From: Aquimarina atlantica
GTDB taxonomy: Bacteria; Bacteroidota; Bacteroidia; Flavobacteriales; Flavobacteriaceae
Direction of reading: 5' to 3'
Length of the DNA: 64,000 nucleotides
NCBI RefSeq assembly: GCF_000626715.1
Contig: NZ_AQRA01000007.1
Span: 1 to 64,000, forward strand
The notes beneath the pieces are model-generated. The model saw only the letters and a list, made by a program, of their open reading frames with translations. It was not told the origin of the DNA and did no database searches. The translations under genes and the position numbers were made by a program. Each line of letters starts with the position of its first letter. Position 1 is the stretch's first letter. This document shows positions 45,383 to 53,683 of this stretch, in pieces.

Positions 45383-46090
45383 ATGAAAAACATCGAAAAT
45401 ATTGAATTGAAGAAAAATGCATTAGTGGCAGGATTTTTTTATTTAACACTTATTATAGTGGGGCTATATGGTTTTGTTTATGCTTTACCTCAAATAAAAA
45501 TAGAAGGAGACATTTCGCAAACCGTAGATAATATTAAAAACAACTCGTTTATGTTTCGAATAGGAATATTTAGTATTCTAGTTATGAATGTAATTAGTAT
45601 TTTACTTGTGACTTATCTCTACAAACTATTATCACCACTTAATAAAACAATGGGATTATCTATGTTAATCTTAATGCTATTAGGGGCAGGTGTTTCTCTG
45701 GTTAATGAGGTTAATCATTTTGCTATGATAGTAATCAATAGTATGGATGACCTCTCGATAACAGAAAGTCAAAATCTCACCGAGCTATTTTCGACCATTT
45801 ACGAATACGGCGCACATATTGCTGTAATTTTTTGGGGACTATGGCTTTTTCCACTCGGTCTTTTGGTCTTTAAATTAGATACTCGAATTTCTGAGTTTAT
45901 AGGAGTAATGTTAATGATTGCAGGTGTGGGGTATACACTAGATTCAATATTCTTGTTTCTCTATCCAAATCTGCAAGTACCTACTCTTTCTGACTACACT
46001 TTTTTGGGTGAATTTTTATTAACAATATGGCTCCTGGCTAAAAGTAAGACTATAGAAAAATTAGCATTAAGTCGAATGTATAAAATTTAA
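45383..46090 (+). CDS. DUF4386 membrane protein
   Basis: A 235-residue protein with about six membrane helices. The N-terminal KKNALVAGFFYLTLIIVGLYG and the central NKTMGLSMLILMLLGAGVSLV, EYGAHIAVIFWGLWLFPLGLLVFK and IGVMLMIAGVGYTLDS segments fit DUF4386. It starts 6 bases after the XRE gene and is probably in its operon. A paralogue is encoded at 47010-47720. Function is unknown. Confidence 0.85.
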   Translation: MKNIENIELKKNALVAGFFYLTLIIVGLYGFVYALPQIKIEGDISQTVDNIKNNSFMFRIGIFSILVMNVISILLVTYLYKLLSPLNKTMGLSMLILMLLGAGVSLVNEVNHFAMIVINSMDDLSITESQNLTELFSTIYEYGAHIAVIFWGLWLFPLGLLVFKLDTRISEFIGVMLMIAGVGYTLDSIFLFLYPNLQVPTLSDYTFLGEFLLTIWLLAKSKTIEKLALSRMYKI

Positions 46091-46118
46091 CTTTTATAAA
46101 AAACGATAAAAGAAAAAA

Positions 46119-46673
46119 ATGATCAGAATCGAAATAGTAACAGAAAGAACAAAATTAAGGCTAATCACGTTATCAGATTTGGATGCGATTCATGAATTAC
46201 ATTCTTTGCCAGAAACCGATGAATATAATACCTTGGGAATTCCAGTACATATAGAAGAAACTAAATCTATAATAGAGCCCTGGATTAAAGAAAATCAACT
46301 ACATGAGATAAAGAATTATACTTTAGCAATTGAAACTAAATCTGAAGGAAAATTCATAGGCTTGTTTGGATTAAAAATCGGAAATAAAAAATATAACAGA
46401 GGAGAAGTTTGGTATAAGATACATTCTGATTATTGGAAAAAAGGATATGCTACAGAATCTTTAAGAGCAGTAATAGATTTCGGATTTGAAACCCTTAAAT
46501 TACATCGAATAGAAGCTGGATGTGCTGTAGATAATATTGGTTCTATAAAAGTTCTTGAAAAAGCAGGGATGATAAGAGAAGGAAGAAGTAGACAAATATT
46601 GCCTTTAAAATCTGGATGGTCAGACAATTTTGGATATGCAATACTTGAAACAGATAAAAGAAAAAATAACTAA
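46119..46673 (+). CDS. GNAT family N-acetyltransferase (RimJ/RimL-like)
   Basis: A 184-residue acetyltransferase. The N-terminus VTERTKLRLITLSDLDAIHEL and the motif RGEVWYKIHSDYWKKGYATESL (acetyl-CoA loop, with G-Y-A-T-E), followed by RIEAGCAVDNIGSIKVLEKAGM, are typical of ribosomal-protein-type GNATs. It follows the DUF4386 gene by 28 bases and is followed by a strong terminator. The substrate could be a ribosomal protein or a small amine. Confidence 0.9.
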   Translation: MIRIEIVTERTKLRLITLSDLDAIHELHSLPETDEYNTLGIPVHIEETKSIIEPWIKENQLHEIKNYTLAIETKSEGKFIGLFGLKIGNKKYNRGEVWYKIHSDYWKKGYATESLRAVIDFGFETLKLHRIEAGCAVDNIGSIKVLEKAGMIREGRSRQILPLKSGWSDNFGYAILETDKRKNN

Positions 46674-46724
46674 GCAATAAAGGTCTTTGTACAGACTTAG
46701 ATTTGCCATAAAATAACGTATTAT

Positions 46725-46748
46725 AAACCTCTTTATAGAGGTTTTTTT
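46725..46748 (+). terminator. terminator after the GNAT gene
   Basis: AAACCTCT and AGAGGTTT form a perfect 8-bp stem with a TTAT loop, followed by a T run. It lies 52 bases after the GNAT stop. The remainder of the 336-base gap 46674-47009 shows no gene or further structure. Confidence 0.9.
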
Positions 46749-47009
46749 GCTCCTGAACAGGAAATATCATATTTCAAAGATAAAAACTACAAGATCTATT
46801 TTTATTTGATATCGTTTTTTGCTCTATTACTACCATCCTTTTTTATGTTATTATCATCAAAAGAGATGAAAATTGAATTTTTTCTAAAGAGATTTGATGC
46901 AGTTTTGGATAATTAAATATTAAGTAAATAGATAATATCCATTAGAATTAAAAAAGCGCAAAGTAACAAAACTTCATTAACTCAGTCTTACTAAAAAGAT
47001 CATATCAAA

Positions 47010-47720
47010 ATGGATACAATTGAAACAGATAATATAGTTATCAAGAATCAAATTTCTTTAGCCAAAGCAGCTTTAGTAGCAGGATTAGGGTTGTTGCTAA
47101 TGGCATTGACTGTTCCTTTCGCAGAATTTTATATTTTTCCTGAACTCATCAGTGATGATGTAATAGAGACGATGAATAATGTTTTAAGCAATAAAATGCT
47201 GTTTACAATAAGTATTTTTCTTCATTTTATTACACTAATTTGTGACATCATTGTGGCTTGGGCTCTTTATATATTTCTTAAACCCGTAATGAAAAACTTT
47301 TCTTTACTTACGTCCTGGTTTAGGTTGATATATACTGCAATGTATTTGATCGCTCTAACAAATTTGATTAAAATTTTGAGTGTTGTTGAAGGTTCCGGTA
47401 CAATTCAAAATAATCAATTTGCCGATTCGATCATGTTTTATTTCAATTCATTTCAACTTGAGTGGTCTTTTGGACTAGTGATTTTTGGAATATATCTTTT
47501 GTTTTTAGGTTATTTGGTTTGCAAATCTTCTTATGTTCCAAATATATTTGGAATTCTACTATTAATTGCTGGATTTGGATATTTGACTCATACACTTGGA
47601 ACCTTTTTTGTTCCAAGTTGGAATTTGGATTTTTTATTTTTTACCTTTTTTGGAGAACTGATTTTTATGATATGGCTTTTAGTGAAAGGAAGAAAAATAG
47701 ATTCAATAATACCTGCTTAG
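47010..47720 (+). CDS. DUF4386 membrane protein, second copy
   Basis: A 236-residue membrane protein with about six helices and the DUF4386 pattern: LAKAALVAGLGLLLMALTVPFAEF, SIFLHFITLICDIIVAWALYIF, SWFRLIYTAMYLIALTNLIKIL, and a C-terminal GILLLIAGFGYLTHTLG. It aligns by eye along its length with the protein encoded at 45383-46090, but divergence is high. Its own leader follows a terminator, so it is a separate unit. Confidence 0.82.
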   Translation: MDTIETDNIVIKNQISLAKAALVAGLGLLLMALTVPFAEFYIFPELISDDVIETMNNVLSNKMLFTISIFLHFITLICDIIVAWALYIFLKPVMKNFSLLTSWFRLIYTAMYLIALTNLIKILSVVEGSGTIQNNQFADSIMFYFNSFQLEWSFGLVIFGIYLLFLGYLVCKSSYVPNIFGILLLIAGFGYLTHTLGTFFVPSWNLDFLFFTFFGELIFMIWLLVKGRKIDSIIPA

Positions 47721-47966
47721 AACAGATATGAGAATACTGATACTCGTTCACAAACTTATAGTTTACTATAAGCCTAAATCTTGCGTTTAAATTAGAATCA
47801 TAACTCTGTTTTTTTACTTGAAGTAGCTAAGAACTATTGGAGTCATCACTTTTTAATGTCTAATCTTCATAAAGCTGATCAGTATCACGATATGATTGTT
47901 TTTATCCTTGATATTTGGTAATGGCACAAAGTGTTATTATTTTGTATAGCTTCAAAAAAAACTCCG

Positions 47967-48416
47967 ATGATTAAAAAAATAGATATAAAGCTTAGTGTCA
48001 TTCTTCTTTTGATTATGGTAATCATGATTTCTAGTGCGCAAGAAAGAAAAATTGGTGAAGTAATAAAAGATCAAAATATGACTACTTGTACTAATTTTGA
48101 ATGCCTTGAAAAAAACAAAAATAAACGAATACTTATTAAAGGAATACTTAGAACATATACTCCTAATACAACAGGAAAAGGAGCAGGTCATATGTTTTGG
48201 GACTGGGAAATACTATTGGATAACAAAATAACGATACCTGTAATAAGTAAGGATCAAAGATTAGATCTATCTGCGTACAATAAAAAGAACGTACTAATTG
48301 ATGGTGATGTGTTTTATGGTATAGTGATAGGGGATCCAGAAGGACAAAATGCAACAGGGTATAGAATAGATGCTCACTCAATACAAGAACAAGCTATAAG
48401 CAGCAACAAAAAGTAG
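47967..48416 (+). CDS. secreted protein of unknown function
   Basis: A 149-residue protein with a signal peptide (KKIDIKLSVILLLIMVIMIS, cleavage near residue 24, SSAQ). The start chosen is ATG 47967, because the 12 codons further upstream are not signal-like. The mature part has two Cys (TTCTNFECLEK) and a beta-rich region, ILIKGILRTYTPNTTGKGAG then DNKITIPVISKD and VLIDGDVFYGIVIGD, reminiscent of an OB-fold. No family is assigned. The 246 bases upstream (47721-47966) have no gene. Confidence 0.6.
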   Translation: MIKKIDIKLSVILLLIMVIMISSAQERKIGEVIKDQNMTTCTNFECLEKNKNKRILIKGILRTYTPNTTGKGAGHMFWDWEILLDNKITIPVISKDQRLDLSAYNKKNVLIDGDVFYGIVIGDPEGQNATGYRIDAHSIQEQAISSNKK

Positions 48417-48584
48417 GATTTGGTATGAGTAGTCCAATGAATTATTGAGGTGGGTTACAAAGAATATTGCTGTAGTAGAAGTGAGATGATCAAATGATTA
48501 TTTTGGCAGGTATTAACTTAATTTTATAACATTTTTTTTAGCCGTTTTATACCTTAGACTGATCGTAGTTTTGTTTCATCTGCC

Positions 48585-49109
48585 ATGATAGATTTTAGAA
48601 ATATAGAGTATTTAAAATTCGGAAATATTCGACAAAGAAAAGCATATGATACCCTGCTGAGGTTAGATATCATGAAGATATTGAGAGCATATACTCCTAT
48701 TCTTACAGGAACTATACCGATTGCTATTGATGTACCACAAAGCGATCTGGATATTATTTGCGAATGCAAAGATCATGCAAAGTTTACCAATTTAATTACT
48801 GAGTCATTTGAAAAAGAAAAAGACTTTGTGGTTACGACTCGAACCTATGATGAAACAAAAAGAACGGTTTGCCGGTTTCAATCCAATGGGTTTGATATAG
48901 AGATTTTTGGGCAAAATATTCCTGCCGAACAACAGGATGCATATAGGCATATGATTGTAGAATATAAGATTTTGAAAGAAAAAGGAGTCGAATTTCGGTC
49001 CAAAATAAAGGAATTAAAATCTAATGGAGTGAAAACCGAACAAGCATTTGCTAAACTGTTAGGTTTGAAAGGGGATCCTTATAAAGAACTGTTAAATCTG
49101 AAATACTAA
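48585..49109 (+). CDS. DUF4269 domain protein
   Basis: A 174-residue cytoplasmic protein of the DUF4269 family: GNIRQRKAYDTLLRLDIMKIL at the N-terminus, then TGTIPIAIDVPQSDLDIICEC, where the S-D-L-D pattern resembles a nucleotidyltransferase-type metal site, and FDIEIFGQNIPAEQQDAYRHM. The C-terminus has KTEQAFAKLLGLKGDPYKEL. Activity is unknown. Confidence 0.85.
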   Translation: MIDFRNIEYLKFGNIRQRKAYDTLLRLDIMKILRAYTPILTGTIPIAIDVPQSDLDIICECKDHAKFTNLITESFEKEKDFVVTTRTYDETKRTVCRFQSNGFDIEIFGQNIPAEQQDAYRHMIVEYKILKEKGVEFRSKIKELKSNGVKTEQAFAKLLGLKGDPYKELLNLKY

Positions 49110-49166
49110 AAAAACAGGAAGCTGTAGCGTTTAAAAACGATAATCTTTACATTTAAAAAGAAACAT

Positions 49167-49949
49167 ATGAAAATAAAAGTCCTTGACGGTATCTTCATAA
49201 GATATAATATTGTAGATAAAACCAAACAATCGATTTGGTTTTTACATGGATTTGCCGATTCTGGTTTAGCATATACAGAGGTTTTTAGCTCTGATCTTGC
49301 ATCAGAATTTAATCTTTATGTTGTAGATCTTCCTGGGTTTGGGGTTAGTCCTGTAAATTCTAACTATGTATCGATTAAAGAGCAAGCAGGTTTACTTTCG
49401 CAGGTAATAGAAAAAGAAACAGAGAACAATGTAGAAATAAATATTGTTGCACATTCGATTGGCGCACTTATAGGAACCTGGGTTTGCCAACAATTAGCAA
49501 GTAAAATTAATCATTATATAAATATAGAAGGAAATCTAACAGAGGCAGATAGCTATTTTTCAAGCAAACCTTTACAATATAATACAGCAGAAGAATTTAC
49601 CCGATTTTTCGAAAAAAAGATTTTTGAAAAAGCAACAAAAGAAGAACGATATAAAAGATATTATTGCAGCTTTAGACTTTCTGAACCACAGGGAATGCGT
49701 AACTGGGGGATTACAAGCCAGGAGCACATTAAGGATAACCAATGTGGGTTTGAGTTCAAAGATTTAACCTGTAATAAGGTGTATATATGGGGTGATTTGG
49801 ATACTCCAAAAGACACCCAGAATTTTATAAAAGAACATAATATCCCAAACAAACTGTATAAGGGTGTAGGGCACTGGCATATGTTAGAAAATGCAAAGCA
49901 TTTCTACACTGATATAAGTGAAATGATAAAAAAAGTATACTTTATATAA
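49167..49949 (+). CDS. alpha/beta hydrolase
   Basis: A 260-residue cytoplasmic hydrolase with SIWFLHGFADSGLAY (oxyanion His-Gly), VVDLPGFGVSP, the nucleophile elbow NIVAHSIGALIGTWV (Ser in H-S-I-G), YIWGDLDTPKDTQ (acid), and KLYKGVGHWHMLENA (catalytic His). It is 32 bases upstream of an AraC regulator gene on the same strand. The substrate is unknown. Confidence 0.88.
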   Translation: MKIKVLDGIFIRYNIVDKTKQSIWFLHGFADSGLAYTEVFSSDLASEFNLYVVDLPGFGVSPVNSNYVSIKEQAGLLSQVIEKETENNVEINIVAHSIGALIGTWVCQQLASKINHYINIEGNLTEADSYFSSKPLQYNTAEEFTRFFEKKIFEKATKEERYKRYYCSFRLSEPQGMRNWGITSQEHIKDNQCGFEFKDLTCNKVYIWGDLDTPKDTQNFIKEHNIPNKLYKGVGHWHMLENAKHFYTDISEMIKKVYFI

Positions 49950-49981
49950 CAAATCCCCCCTTGGGATAGTATGAAGCAAAA

Positions 49982-50860
49982 ATGATGTCAGAACAAAAAA
50001 TCGAAAAGTATCATTTTCTAAAAGATGAACCCCAAAAGAGGCAGTTTGATATTTATGATTTGGCCGAATATCAAAAAATACATTCCCAACACTCTTCAAA
50101 GCCACATACACATAGTTTTTACCAAATTATTTGGTTTAAAAGCAATAAAGGAAAACACTTTATAGATTTTGAAGAGTATGATATTAAAAAAAACAGGATT
50201 TTTTTTATCGCCAAAAATCAGATTCATTTTTTTGAACAACGCCAGGATTATAACGGTTTGTTACTTCATTTTAATGAGTCATTTATTTTAAATAACGAAA
50301 CCGACATCAACTTTTTTCTTACCTACTCTATATTTAATAATCATCAAGAACCCTTCTATCAGGTTTCTAGTGAGCAGGAACACCAGATTTTAAGCTATTT
50401 TCAGCAAATAGAAAATGAAACGAAAAATAGTGGTGAATTTGGTAACCAAATGATTCTATCTAATGTGCTAAAAGCTTTTTTGCTTCGTATAGAACGTGAG
50501 AAGCGAAAAAATGATACAACAATCAAAACAGATTCAAGCCGCAATTTTACATATCTTAAGTTTAGAGATCTTTTAGAACATAATTTTAATCAAAATTGGT
50601 CTGTATCTAATTATGCAGATCGGCTTTCGGTTTCAACAAAAACACTTAATTCTATTATTAAATCCGAAATGGGAAAAACAACTTCACAAGTGATTACCGA
50701 TAGAATTCTTTTAGAAGTCAAAAGAAAATTAGTGCATACTAATGCACGAATAAACCAAATAGGATATGATTTGGGATTTCAAGATCCTTATTATTTTATC
50801 AAGTATTTTAAAAAACATCTTAAGATCTCCCCCTCAGAGTTTAGAAAAACGATTTCCTAA
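49982..50860 (+). CDS. AraC family transcriptional regulator
   Basis: A 292-residue regulator. The N-terminal cupin-like sensor (about 20-170) has HSSKPHTHSFYQIIWFKSNKG and HFIDFEEYDIKKNRIFFIAKNQIHFF. The C-terminal AraC DNA-binding domain (about 190-290) has WSVSNYADRLSVSTKTLNSI and then RINQIGYDLGFQDPYYFIKY, FKKHLKISPSEFRK. It lies between the hydrolase gene and a small secreted protein gene; one or both may be its targets. Confidence 0.92.
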   Translation: MMSEQKIEKYHFLKDEPQKRQFDIYDLAEYQKIHSQHSSKPHTHSFYQIIWFKSNKGKHFIDFEEYDIKKNRIFFIAKNQIHFFEQRQDYNGLLLHFNESFILNNETDINFFLTYSIFNNHQEPFYQVSSEQEHQILSYFQQIENETKNSGEFGNQMILSNVLKAFLLRIEREKRKNDTTIKTDSSRNFTYLKFRDLLEHNFNQNWSVSNYADRLSVSTKTLNSIIKSEMGKTTSQVITDRILLEVKRKLVHTNARINQIGYDLGFQDPYYFIKYFKKHLKISPSEFRKTIS

Positions 50861-50934
50861 ATTTACTAATTATAGTAGGTTTTGTCCATTTTCTTGGGTT
50901 TCGTTGCGAGCTACTTTTGTTCTGTAACAAAATA

Positions 50935-51333
50935 ATGAGTGCAATGAAATCAAAATTTAAATTTTCAATCAGACTATTGCCAATATTTGCGACAATAGTG
51001 TTATTAACGTTAACATCAATGACAATGGACAAAAAAGCAGAAACAAATGCCTATTTACAAATTACTCTGAAAATCAAATCAGAAAATCGAGAACGTGCTG
51101 CGGGTATATATCTTAGATACAAAGAGCCATTTTTAAAACAAATCAAAGGAGCAGTATCAAAAGAATTGATTTTAAGAACAGAAGATGTACAGGTGATGCA
51201 TGGTTTTAAATCTGAAGCAGATGCAAAAGCATACCTGTCATCGAACTTATTCGAAAAAGACGTGGTTAGAGAATTAAAACCTTATTTAGAAAGCGCCCCA
51301 GATGTTAGAGTTTATGCTGTTTTTAGAAATTAG
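50935..51333 (+). CDS. small exported protein, ABM-like fold suspected
   Basis: A 132-residue protein. The ATG at 50935 (MSAMKSKFKF) is chosen; TTG at 50917 would precede it. A signal/membrane segment (LLPIFATIVLLTLTSMTM, about 14-31) is followed by ITLKIKSENRERAAGIYLRYKEPFLKQI and a beta-alpha-beta pattern (DVQVMHGFKSEADAKAYLSS, VRVYAVFRN) like dimeric alpha/beta barrels of the antibiotic biosynthesis monooxygenase type. Such domains are usually cytoplasmic. It follows the AraC gene by 74 bases. Confidence 0.6.
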   Translation: MSAMKSKFKFSIRLLPIFATIVLLTLTSMTMDKKAETNAYLQITLKIKSENRERAAGIYLRYKEPFLKQIKGAVSKELILRTEDVQVMHGFKSEADAKAYLSSNLFEKDVVRELKPYLESAPDVRVYAVFRN

Positions 51334-51385
51334 AACCTACCCTCTTTAGAAAAAGAGAAACCTATTGGCTGTTTTTTTATGCAAT

Positions 51386-51427
51386 AGAAGGCAATTTGAG
51401 TTTGGGATCAAATTGTCTTCTGTTTTT
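51386..51427 (+). terminator. terminator before the HxlR operon
   Basis: AGAAGGCAATTTGA and TCAAATTGTCTTCT form a 14-bp stem with one G-T pair and an 8-nt loop, followed by a T6 run. It ends the transcript of the small exported protein gene. Confidence 0.85.
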
Positions 51428-51479
51428 TGCTATGCAATACTACTGATAACGCTACCTGTACACATAAATATTATTTTTA

Positions 51480-51526
51480 TTGATTTATCGCTACACTTTG
51501 TGTAGCTTTGCTATCAAATATGTAGC
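51480..51526 (+). promoter_or_regulatory. HxlR operon promoter with two tandem operators
   Basis: The -7 element is TAGCTTTG (51503-51510), with TTG at 51480-51482, 20 bases upstream. Over it lies a perfect 7-3-7 inverted repeat, GCTACAC-TTT-GTGTAGC (51490-51506). A second, imperfect copy, GCTATCA-AAT-ATGTAGC, follows at 51510-51526, exactly 20 bp later. This is what autoregulation by the HxlR protein encoded 11 bases downstream would look like. Confidence 0.75.
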
Positions 51527-51536
51527 AATTTGTAAT

Positions 51537-51869
51537 ATGGCAACACCAAAACCAGGAAAACCAGTTAGAGGATCAAAAACCGGACAACCTATCATGGCTC
51601 TTTTTGATTTGTTAGGAAGAAGTTGGGCTATGGGAATAATATGGCATCTGTATAGAGGTCCAAGTACATTTAGGAAGTTACAAGAGTATTGTGAATCAAT
51701 TTCTCCCACTACGTTAAATAAGAGATTAAAGGAGTTGACGGAATCTCATCTTATAGAACGTTCTATTGATGGATATGTGCTAACTGAGCAAGGAAAAGAG
51801 TTGTTCGAATTATTATCTCCACTAGGTAAATGGGCAAAAACCTGGGCAAATAATTATACCTCGAAATGA
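51537..51869 (+). CDS. HxlR-family winged-helix regulator
   Basis: A 110-residue regulator. The start is ATG 51537 (MATPKPGKPVRGSKT), because the frame further upstream crosses the promoter and operators. The winged helix has LFDLLGRSWAMGIIWHLYRG, TFRKLQEYCESISPTTLNKRL, KELTESHLIERSIDGYVLT and EQGKELFELLSPLGKWAKTW, all typical of HxlR (COG1733). It is the first gene of a tight operon with a NUDIX hydrolase, overlapping it by ATGA, then DinB and YciI proteins. Confidence 0.93.
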   Translation: MATPKPGKPVRGSKTGQPIMALFDLLGRSWAMGIIWHLYRGPSTFRKLQEYCESISPTTLNKRLKELTESHLIERSIDGYVLTEQGKELFELLSPLGKWAKTWANNYTSK

Positions 51870-52783
51870 AAAAACAATACTATAGTAATCCATTTTTTGA
51901 TAGAGCTGCCGAAAAGAGAAGAACTCCTTCAGCAGTTTCTGCAAATGATGTTTTGATTATCTCGTTTCAGCATAAATTTTACTTCTTTCAAGAAAGGGAA
52001 AGAAAAGAATTAGCCATGTTTCCATTAGAACTCTTTGATCAGATCTCACTCAACAGCTCTTTTTTAGGAGTGCAGAAAGACAAAAAAATATGGACAGCCG
52101 AGTTAACAGAAGCAAATGTAAAAAGTGTTTCAAAAATTTTAAAAGCAGGTCAGTTTTATGATATTAGAGATTTAGTAGGTCAATTAGAAAATGAACAAGC
52201 AGCGCTTTTGGCGTATGCCTTGGGGATTAATAAGTGGCATGAGGTAACCAGGTTTTGTGGTGCTTGTGGAGCAGATACTAAAAGTTGGGAAAATGGGCAT
52301 AGTAAAAAATGTAAAAACCCAAAATGCTCTACTATTTTCTACCCACAAATCTCTCCAGCTATCATCGTACTTATTGAATATAAACCAAAAGAAGGACAAC
52401 CCTTATGTCTATTGAATAAAAGAAAAATTGATAATGGATATATGTGTTCCACATTTGCAGGGTTTGTAGAAATTGGCGAAAGCCTTGAAGATGCTGTGGT
52501 AAGAGAAATGAAAGAAGAAGTGAATGTAGATGTAACTAATTTACGTTACGTTGATTCCCAACCATGGTCATTTTCATCTTCCTTAATGATGGGATTTGTT
52601 GCCGAGGTAGACCACACAGAATTTGTGGTAGATGGCGAAGAAATTAAAGAAGCAGCCTGGTTTTCGGCAGAACAAATACATAAGAGCGTATTAAAAGAAG
52701 AGCTAACACTTTCAAGGCCAGATTCTATAGCCAGATTTTTAATAGAAACCTGGGCGAATGATAATCTAAACAAAATGTTATGA
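51866..52783 (+). CDS. nudC: NAD+ diphosphatase (NUDIX)
   Basis: A 305-residue NudC-type NUDIX hydrolase that cleaves NAD(H) to NMN(H) and AMP. It has an N-terminal domain (about 1-120), then a four-cysteine zinc ribbon (FCGACGA and KKCKNPKCS, about 129-155). The Nudix box is GFVEIGESLEDAVVREMKEE (then VNVD), and SQPWSFSSSLMMGF is the NudC-specific motif after it. It overlaps the HxlR gene and the DinB gene by 4 bases each. Confidence 0.93.
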   Translation: MKKQYYSNPFFDRAAEKRRTPSAVSANDVLIISFQHKFYFFQERERKELAMFPLELFDQISLNSSFLGVQKDKKIWTAELTEANVKSVSKILKAGQFYDIRDLVGQLENEQAALLAYALGINKWHEVTRFCGACGADTKSWENGHSKKCKNPKCSTIFYPQISPAIIVLIEYKPKEGQPLCLLNKRKIDNGYMCSTFAGFVEIGESLEDAVVREMKEEVNVDVTNLRYVDSQPWSFSSSLMMGFVAEVDHTEFVVDGEEIKEAAWFSAEQIHKSVLKEELTLSRPDSIARFLIETWANDNLNKML

Positions 52784-53352
52784 GGAAAATTGATAAACCT
52801 GTTTCTGGTGAGTTTCCTGCTTACTCTAGTATATATATGGACTTGTTGCAGGATGATGGCGAAGTTTTAAATCATTTGTGGGATAATTTTATTACCATCA
52901 AAAACTTTATATACAATTTGCCAGAAGAAAAACTGTATCACAGGTATGCTAAGAATAAGTGGACTATTAAAGAGATCCTGGTACATATTATTGATGATGA
53001 ACGTATTTTTTCGTATCGAGCATTACGATATGCAAGAAATGATAAAACACCTTTGCCTGGATTTGAAGAAAAGGATTATGCAGTTTATTCTAAAGCCAAT
53101 GAGCGAAGCTTAGAAAGTATATTTGATGAATATGAGATGGTAAGAAAATCAACCATAGCGCTTTTTAAATATTTACCAGATGATTGTTTTATGAGAAGTG
53201 GCACGTCTGTTGGGAATATTAATAATAGAACTGTTAGAGGGTTAGCATACCACATAGCAGGGCATGAACTAAGACATTTCAATATCATAAAAGAACGGTA
53301 TTTAGATATAAATCAAGATAGTTTAGATACCAAAGTAATAACCAAGAACTAA
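52780..53352 (+). CDS. DinB family protein
   Basis: A 190-residue four-helix-bundle protein of the DinB/YfiT family. Metal-site histidines appear in WTIKEILVHIIDDERIFSYRAL and YHIAGHELRHFNIIKERY. Members include thiol transferases that use bacillithiol or similar. It is translationally coupled to nudC (ATGA overlap) and followed 11 bases later by a YciI protein, so it belongs to the HxlR-controlled operon. Confidence 0.9.
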   Translation: MRKIDKPVSGEFPAYSSIYMDLLQDDGEVLNHLWDNFITIKNFIYNLPEEKLYHRYAKNKWTIKEILVHIIDDERIFSYRALRYARNDKTPLPGFEEKDYAVYSKANERSLESIFDEYEMVRKSTIALFKYLPDDCFMRSGTSVGNINNRTVRGLAYHIAGHELRHFNIIKERYLDINQDSLDTKVITKN

Positions 53353-53363
53353 AAAAGTATACA

Positions 53364-53651
53364 ATGTTTATTATCAATTTTAATTTTGTTAAACCAATAG
53401 AAGAAGTTAATCGTTTTACTGAAGATCACCGTAATTATATTTCAGAACAATACAACACAGGGAAATTTATAATAGGAGGGCCTAAATCACCTAGAACAGG
53501 AGGAATTGTAATTGCTAATTGCGACTCAAAAGAAGAAGTTTATGAAATATTAGATAAAGATCCGTTAATACAAAAAGAAGTAGCAGAATATAGTATAATA
53601 GAGTTTACTCCTGTAATGAGTACAACAGATTTAAATCATTATCATCAATAA
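53364..53651 (+). CDS. YciI family protein
   Basis: A 95-residue protein with the YciI ferredoxin-like fold: INFNFVKPIEEVNRFTEDHR, a conserved His (EDHRNYISEQYNTGKF), the IIGGPKSPRTGGIVIANCDS turn, and DPLIQKEVAEYSIIEFTPVM. Function is unknown, though some members act as dehydrochlorinases or muconolactone isomerase-like enzymes. It is the last gene of the HxlR operon. Confidence 0.9.
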   Translation: MFIINFNFVKPIEEVNRFTEDHRNYISEQYNTGKFIIGGPKSPRTGGIVIANCDSKEEVYEILDKDPLIQKEVAEYSIIEFTPVMSTTDLNHYHQ

Positions 53652-53683
53652 GAACAGAATGATTGGGGTTGTGTGATATATTA

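Noticed and set aside
47462-47731. An alternative-frame ORF of 89 codons within the second DUF4386 gene.
   Set aside because: It lies fully inside a well-supported frame and its Trp/Phe/Cys-rich translation is an out-of-frame effect.
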